From: Streptomyces marokkonensis
GTDB lineage: Bacteria > Actinomycetota > Actinomycetes > Streptomycetales > Streptomycetaceae
Direction of reading: 5' to 3'
Length of the DNA: 64,000 nucleotides
Assembly (NCBI RefSeq): GCF_008312835.1
Contig: NZ_VSKS01000002.1
Span: forward strand, 434,001-498,000
Below, in pieces: positions 60,655 to 64,000 of the stretch (within the stretch, counting starts at the first letter, position 1; every line of letters begins with the position of its first letter). Under the pieces are notes generated by a model, which was given only the letters and a program-made list of their open reading frames with translations, did not search any database and had not been told where the DNA came from. Both the position numbers and the translations under genes were made by a program.

Positions 60655-62010
60655 ATGACCGACGCCCTGTGGATTCTGCTGTTAGCGCTGCTGGTGGCGG
60701 CTGCGCTGGTCGCTGTGCGTCGTCGGCTGCCGGTCCTGTTCTGGTGGTTGGTCGGGTATCCGGCTGTGACGCTGCGGGTGCTCGCCACGTATCGGGCCAC
60801 CATGGACGCCTGCGGGCTGACGGTGCCCGCCTCGGCCATGCGCCGTGCAACAGCCCGGATGCTGGGGCGGCAGGCCGCTCCCGTGCCGCCTCGTCGGTCG
60901 CTGCCACTGCCGACCGGGTCCGGACTCGTGATGCGGCTACGTATGGCGGCCGGCCAGGCACCCGAAGACTTCAACGCGTCCGCCGACCGGCTACGGCATG
61001 CCTGGGGTGCGCACGCCGTGCACGTCCGGCCCACCAAGCCGGGACGGCTGGAGCTGCGGTTGGTCGGCTGGGACGTCCTCACTGACGTGCGGCCCCCGCG
61101 TCGGTGGCTGCGGACCGAACCGCTGACCTTGCCTCTGGCGCTGCGCGAGGACGGACACTGGCACGTCCGGGACTTCCGCACCGTGCCGCACGAACTCATC
61201 CTCGGCGCCACGCAGTCGGGCAAGTCCGTGTACCTGCGCAACCTGCTCTGCGGGCTGGCCCGGCAACCCGTCGCACTCGTCGGCATCGACTGCAAGTGGG
61301 GCGTCGAACTGGCGCCGTTTGCGCCCCGGTTGTCGGCGCTCGCCGATACGCCGGACCGCGCGAACGACGTCCTTGACGTCCTGGTGGACGAGATGGAGGC
61401 ACGCTTCCGCCTCATCGGCATGAGGGGCGGGACCGGTACGGATGCCGTGCTCACCTCGGACGTCTGGGGCCTGCCGGAGAAGGCGCGACCGGTGCCGGTC
61501 GTGGTCGTCGTCGACGAGGTCGCCGAACTCTTCCTCGCCGCGAGCAAGGACGACGAGAAGCGGCGGGACGCCATGGTCACCAAACTCATCCGCCTCGCCC
61601 AGCTCGGGCGCGCGGCCGGCATCTATCTGGAGGTGTGCGGGCAGCGCTTCGGCGCCGAACTCGGCAAGGGCGCCACCATGCTCCGCGCCCAGCTCACCGG
61701 GCGGGTCTGCCATCGCGTCAACGACGAGACGTCCGCCAACATGGCCCTCGGCGACATCGCACCGGAAGCGGCGCTGGCAGCCACCAGGATCCCGGCCGAA
61801 CGACCCGGCGTCGCGGTCGTCGGTGACTCCTCCGGAGGCTGGTCCCGGGTCCGCTCCCCACACCTCACCCTCGAAGACGCGGCGGCCGTCTGCCGCGACA
61901 CTTCGGGCCTGATTCCGGTACTGCCCCGCCTGGACACCTTCCGCCCCGTGGTGCCGCAGCCTTCCGCTGCTCCCGTTGTGCAGCCCGCCACGCGCCCGGT
62001 GACCGGGTAG
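60655..62010 (+). CDS. FtsK/SpoIIIE-type conjugative translocase (TraB/TraSA)
   Basis: 451 residues from the ATG at 60655. One to two N-terminal membrane segments (ALWILLLALLVAAALVAV, LFWWLVGYPAVTL) are followed by the motor domain: Walker A LGATQSGKSVYL (184-191), Walker B VVVVVDEVAELF, then GIYLEVCGQRFGAELGKGATMLRAQLTGRVCHRVND. It pumps double-stranded plasmid DNA between mycelial compartments in a process specific to actinomycetes. A separate C-terminal winged helix is not obvious. Confidence 0.93.
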   Translation: MTDALWILLLALLVAAALVAVRRRLPVLFWWLVGYPAVTLRVLATYRATMDACGLTVPASAMRRATARMLGRQAAPVPPRRSLPLPTGSGLVMRLRMAAGQAPEDFNASADRLRHAWGAHAVHVRPTKPGRLELRLVGWDVLTDVRPPRRWLRTEPLTLPLALREDGHWHVRDFRTVPHELILGATQSGKSVYLRNLLCGLARQPVALVGIDCKWGVELAPFAPRLSALADTPDRANDVLDVLVDEMEARFRLIGMRGGTGTDAVLTSDVWGLPEKARPVPVVVVVDEVAELFLAASKDDEKRRDAMVTKLIRLAQLGRAAGIYLEVCGQRFGAELGKGATMLRAQLTGRVCHRVNDETSANMALGDIAPEAALAATRIPAERPGVAVVGDSSGGWSRVRSPHLTLEDAAAVCRDTSGLIPVLPRLDTFRPVVPQPSAAPVVQPATRPVTG

Positions 62011-62096
62011 CTGCACTTCCCCTCCAACGGTCGGCGTGACCGCCTCACGCCAAGTCCCTGCCCATGCCTTGCCTGATACCGAAGGAGCCCGAGCCG

Positions 62097-62801
62097 ATGC
62101 GTGCCCAGCTGGCCCGCGTGGACGCCGTGATCGTGCAGGCCGTCATCGCCGGTGCCCTGTCCTTCTCCCACCTACACGACGTCGCCGCGGCGGCCGGACA
62201 GGACGGCTGGAAGGCGTGGGCCTATCCCGTGAGTGTCGACCTGCTCCTGGTCGCCGCCTGGCGTCGGATGCGCCAGTCACAGCGAGCGGGCCAGGCGGCC
62301 GGCGGTCCGCGCCTGTGGTTCCTCGTAGCCCTGGCCGCGTCCCTCGGCGCCAACGTCGCCACGGCCGGCCTCCTCGACCTGGACGACGTACCCGCCTGGC
62401 TCCGCGTGATGGTCGCGGGCTGGCCCGCTGTCGCCTTCTTCGGCGGCACGCTGCTGGCTCACGCCCCGCACACCGCGGAAGAGCCCGCCGCCTCTCCTGC
62501 GACGGACGCCGCTACGGCTCCTGACGGCAGTTCGTCCGACGTGGAGGGGCCCGATCACAAGGTTCCGTACAGCGCCGACCCCGAACCGGCTCCCGAGCCT
62601 TCTGCCGCGCCGGCCACCGCTTCCGCCCCGGCGCCTGCTTCTGCTCCTGCAGTCGCCCTGCCGCCCGCCCTCGTCGACCGCGTCCGGGCCCTGGCCGAGG
62701 AACACCGCTCGGCCACCGGCCGTCCCGCCGACCCCGACGCCGTCCGCACTCGGCTCGGCCTGCCCCCGTCCATGACCGCATCCGTCGCCGCACACCTCTG
62801 A
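62097..62801 (+). CDS. DUF2637 membrane protein (spread/Spd type)
   Basis: 234 residues from the ATG at 62097 with GAAGGAG nine bases upstream; an earlier ATG at 62064 lacks one. Four hydrophobic segments (VIVQAVIAGALSF, VSVDLLLVAAW, LWFLVALAASLGANVATAG, VMVAGWPAVAFFGGTLLA) cover residues 5-140. A Pro/Ala-rich stretch and a C-terminal HTH-like tail (VDRVRALAEEHRSATGRPADP ... LGLPPSMTASV) follow. DUF2637 proteins help spread elements within the mycelium. Confidence 0.9.
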   Translation: MRAQLARVDAVIVQAVIAGALSFSHLHDVAAAAGQDGWKAWAYPVSVDLLLVAAWRRMRQSQRAGQAAGGPRLWFLVALAASLGANVATAGLLDLDDVPAWLRVMVAGWPAVAFFGGTLLAHAPHTAEEPAASPATDAATAPDGSSSDVEGPDHKVPYSADPEPAPEPSAAPATASAPAPASAPAVALPPALVDRVRALAEEHRSATGRPADPDAVRTRLGLPPSMTASVAAHL

Positions 62802-62814
62802 GAGGAGCCCCACC

Positions 62815-62994
62815 GTGAACCGCCGTTTCCGCAACCTCCGACGCATCGGCCCCGTCAACGTCGCCTCCTACGTCGAACGCGGCCGGAACCGCCACCTGGC
62901 CGCCTGCACCGCTCCCCGCTGCGACTTCTCCGCCGAGTACGACAGCCGTGCCGCTGCCGAACTCGCCGCCCGTACCCACCGCTGCCCGGCCTGA
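62815..62994 (+). CDS. small mobile-element transfer protein (59 aa)
   Basis: The GTG at 62815 with GAGAGGAG upstream gives MNRRFRNLRRIGPVNVASYV and 39 more residues. AACTAPRCDFSAEYDSRAAAELAARTHRCPA holds Cys/His residues that could bind zinc. Tiny proteins of this type are annotated as mobile element transfer proteins in AICEs. It is basic and tightly packed between the DUF2637 gene and the next small gene. Confidence 0.8.
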   Translation: MNRRFRNLRRIGPVNVASYVERGRNRHLAACTAPRCDFSAEYDSRAAAELAARTHRCPA

Positions 62995-63009
62995 CAGGAG
63001 ACCACTGAG

Positions 63010-63165
63010 ATGGACGTTCCGCTCTGGCTCGCCCTGCTCGTCGTAGGCGTCCTCGGCGTCAAGCTCATCCGCCCGCCCTGGTGGCTCATCGCCGTACTTC
63101 TCCTCGGCGGCTACCTCCTCGCCGACAGCCTGCTCGCCCCCGTCATCGACCCCGCCCTCAAGTGA
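63010..63165 (+). CDS. small membrane protein of the spread cluster (51 aa)
   Basis: The ATG at 63010 with CAGGAG upstream encodes two hydrophobic helices: VPLWLALLVVGVLGVKLI and WWLIAVLLLGGYLLADSLLA, joined by RPP, with a short tail. It matches the tiny Spd-type membrane proteins common between the DUF2637 gene and rep. Likely a pore or scaffold partner. Confidence 0.78.
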   Translation: MDVPLWLALLVVGVLGVKLIRPPWWLIAVLLLGGYLLADSLLAPVIDPALK

Positions 63166-63185
63166 CCCGCGAAGGAAGACCGCTC

Positions 63186-63491
63186 ATGTTCCGACCGAAG
63201 GTGCCGACCATGCCGCAGCCCACCGGTCTGACCACCCCGCCCGCAGTCGTCGCACTGACCACCATCACGCCGGACACCCCGGCCCCGCCGCCGGCACCCG
63301 CTACCCCGGCCCCGGCCCGTCCGGCCGTCCAGCTCACGCCGGGCACTGTGCTCGCCCTGGTCGGCGGCGGCACCGCCGTGGTCTTGGTCGTCGGCGCCGT
63401 CTTGGTCTCCATGCTCCTCGCCGTCGCCCTCACCGCCGCATCCGTGGCCGTGTGTGCCCTCACCGTCCGCTCCGTCATCGCCCGCCGCTGA
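63186..63491 (+). CDS. SpdD/SpdC-like membrane protein (101 aa)
   Basis: The ATG at 63186, preceded by CGAAGGAAG, gives a Pro/Ala/Thr-rich head (residues 1-52) and two long hydrophobic helices (GTVLALVGGGTAVVLVVGAVLVSMLLAVALTAASVAVCALTV). This composition is typical of SpdD-type spread proteins. It completes the spd cluster before rep. Confidence 0.78.
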   Translation: MFRPKVPTMPQPTGLTTPPAVVALTTITPDTPAPPPAPATPAPARPAVQLTPGTVLALVGGGTAVVLVVGAVLVSMLLAVALTAASVAVCALTVRSVIARR

Positions 63492-63525
63492 CACCACCGC
63501 CCCGACCTCCCGCCCTTTTCGCACT

Positions 63526-63541
63526 GTCTAGCCCCCTCGAC
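63526..63541. promoter_or_regulatory. AICE operator, site before rep
   Basis: GTCTAGCCCCCTCGAC matches the palindrome with one substitution in the right arm. It is 38 bp upstream of the replication initiator start. Confidence 0.65.
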
Positions 63542-63579
63542 AAAACCAACCGCAAGCCCACGCAAGGAGGACCCCGCAC

Positions 63580-64000
63580 ATGACTCCTGCGGCTCCGACC
63601 GCAGCTATCCGCCAGCTGGCATCCCTCGCCCGGCACGGCGACCTCAGCGCCTACGCCCACCAGATCCAGCGCCTCGGCGGCTGCGAGCGGCCCATCCGAA
63701 TGGAGGGCCACCGGCTCGACGTCCACGCCACCACTGGGGAGATCGTCCGGGAGATCACCGACCGCGACCTACCGGCGGGACAACTCCTCATCCGCTGCAA
63801 CAACCGCCGCGCCACCCGGTGCGCCTCGTGCGCCGAGGTGTACCGCAAAGACACCTTCCACCTCGTTACGGCCGGTCTGAGCGGCGGCAAAGGCATCGGC
63901 CCGGCCGTGGCCCAACACCCTCGTGTCTTCGCCACCTTCACCGCCCCGTCCTTCGGCCCCGTGCACAACCGCCCCAGCGGCGGCCGGTGCCGCTGCGGAC
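63580..64000 (+). CDS. replication initiator protein (RepSA type), cut at window end
   Basis: The ATG at 63580 has AAGGAGG at 63564-63570. The first 140 residues are present: LARHGDLSAYAHQIQRLGGCERPIRMEGHRLDV, NNRRATRCASCAEVYRKDTFHLV (CxxC pair), HPRVFATFTAPSFGPVHNRP and GRCRCG. This is the N-terminal pattern of rolling-circle initiators of pSAM2-type elements, with the catalytic Tyr region to come further right. It nicks the origin to start replication of the excised form. Confidence 0.9.
   Translation, partial: MTPAAPTAAIRQLASLARHGDLSAYAHQIQRLGGCERPIRMEGHRLDVHATTGEIVREITDRDLPAGQLLIRCNNRRATRCASCAEVYRKDTFHLVTAGLSGGKGIGPAVAQHPRVFATFTAPSFGPVHNRPSGGRCRCG

Larger units (their letters stand above)
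56490..64000 (+). mobile_element. AICE (pSAM2-type integrative and conjugative element), left part
   Basis: Rightward genes for an XRE/DUF5753 regulator, HATPase, HTH protein, PP2C-like protein, DUF6233, SCO3933-like protein, FtsK/TraB translocase, DUF2637 and small spread proteins, then a replication initiator that runs off the window. This order matches actinomycete elements that transfer double-stranded DNA with one TraB-type protein and replicate by rolling circle. Excision and integration genes (xis, int) and the right attachment site should lie to the right. The left limit is uncertain, between 55.6 and 56.5 kb. Shared GTCTAG/CTAGAC operators tie the genes together. Confidence 0.85.

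Overview
This window is chromosomal DNA from a Streptomyces species or a very close relative. The evidence is the very high G+C content, many GTG/TTG starts, a conservon (GTPase-linked sensor operon), SigE-type sigma factors, Ku/LigD end joining, and a pSAM2-type integrative element. Calls were made by reading translated motifs, gene order and start signals; no database search was run. From 1 to about 42 kb the genes look like ordinary core chromosome. From about 42 kb to the right end the content is accessory.

Core part. 1-4.75 kb: a partial DUF4097 gene, a repeat-rich spacer, a tiny DUF6104 gene and the large 2-oxoglutarate decarboxylase/dehydrogenase (kgd). 5-7.7 kb: an OmpR-type two-component pair and a spermidine-synthase-like methyltransferase. 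7.8-11.2 kb: lon, with an HspR (HAIR) operator, convergent with a secreted GH25 muramidase. 11.4-12.7 kb: a MarR regulator convergent with a PP2C-like gene. 13.1-19.1 kb: a cvnABCD conservon followed by a StyA-like flavoprotein. 19.3-26.9 kb: a GAF-SpoIIE-HATPase phosphatase, an NlpC/P60 hydrolase, a small hypothetical gene, a TetR/AurF-like diiron oxygenase unit, a Uma2-like gene and a broken DUF3291 gene. 26.9-29.8 kb: a PBP2-like transpeptidase and a RodA/FtsW glycosyltransferase. 29.8-33.9 kb: an SH3-like secreted protein, a dual-specificity phosphatase, a NERD protein, a LigD polymerase domain and Ku. 34.4-40.6 kb: a ketosynthase with an unusual N-terminal extension, a glycosyltransferase PBP whose transpeptidase half has lost its catalytic motifs, a sigma factor fused to a membrane segment, and a SigE-type sigma with a membrane partner.

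Accessory part. 42.2-44 kb holds gene debris around a SnoaL/HxlR pair. 44-49.9 kb holds a 5-formyl-THF cyclo-ligase-like gene, an XRE/TPR regulator, a HATPase, and then a tight operon of a 47-residue peptide, a JmjC oxygenase, an aldo/keto reductase and an aminoglycoside-phosphotransferase-like protein. That operon is the best candidate for an undescribed, possibly RiPP-like, system. 50.2-54.5 kb is a lower-G+C defence island: an unknown protein, McrB and McrC, convergent with a DNA methyltransferase. An ECF sigma gene and a small zinc-ribbon-like gene follow, then an inverted-repeat-rich spacer. 56.5-64 kb is the left part of an actinomycete integrative and conjugative element (AICE): a DUF5753 XRE regulator, a HATPase, an HTH gene coupled to a PP2C-like gene, DUF6233, SCO3933-like, an FtsK/TraB translocase, spread proteins and a partial replication initiator. 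Its promoters share a GTCTAG-N4-CTAGAC operator. No tRNA, rRNA or CRISPR array was seen.
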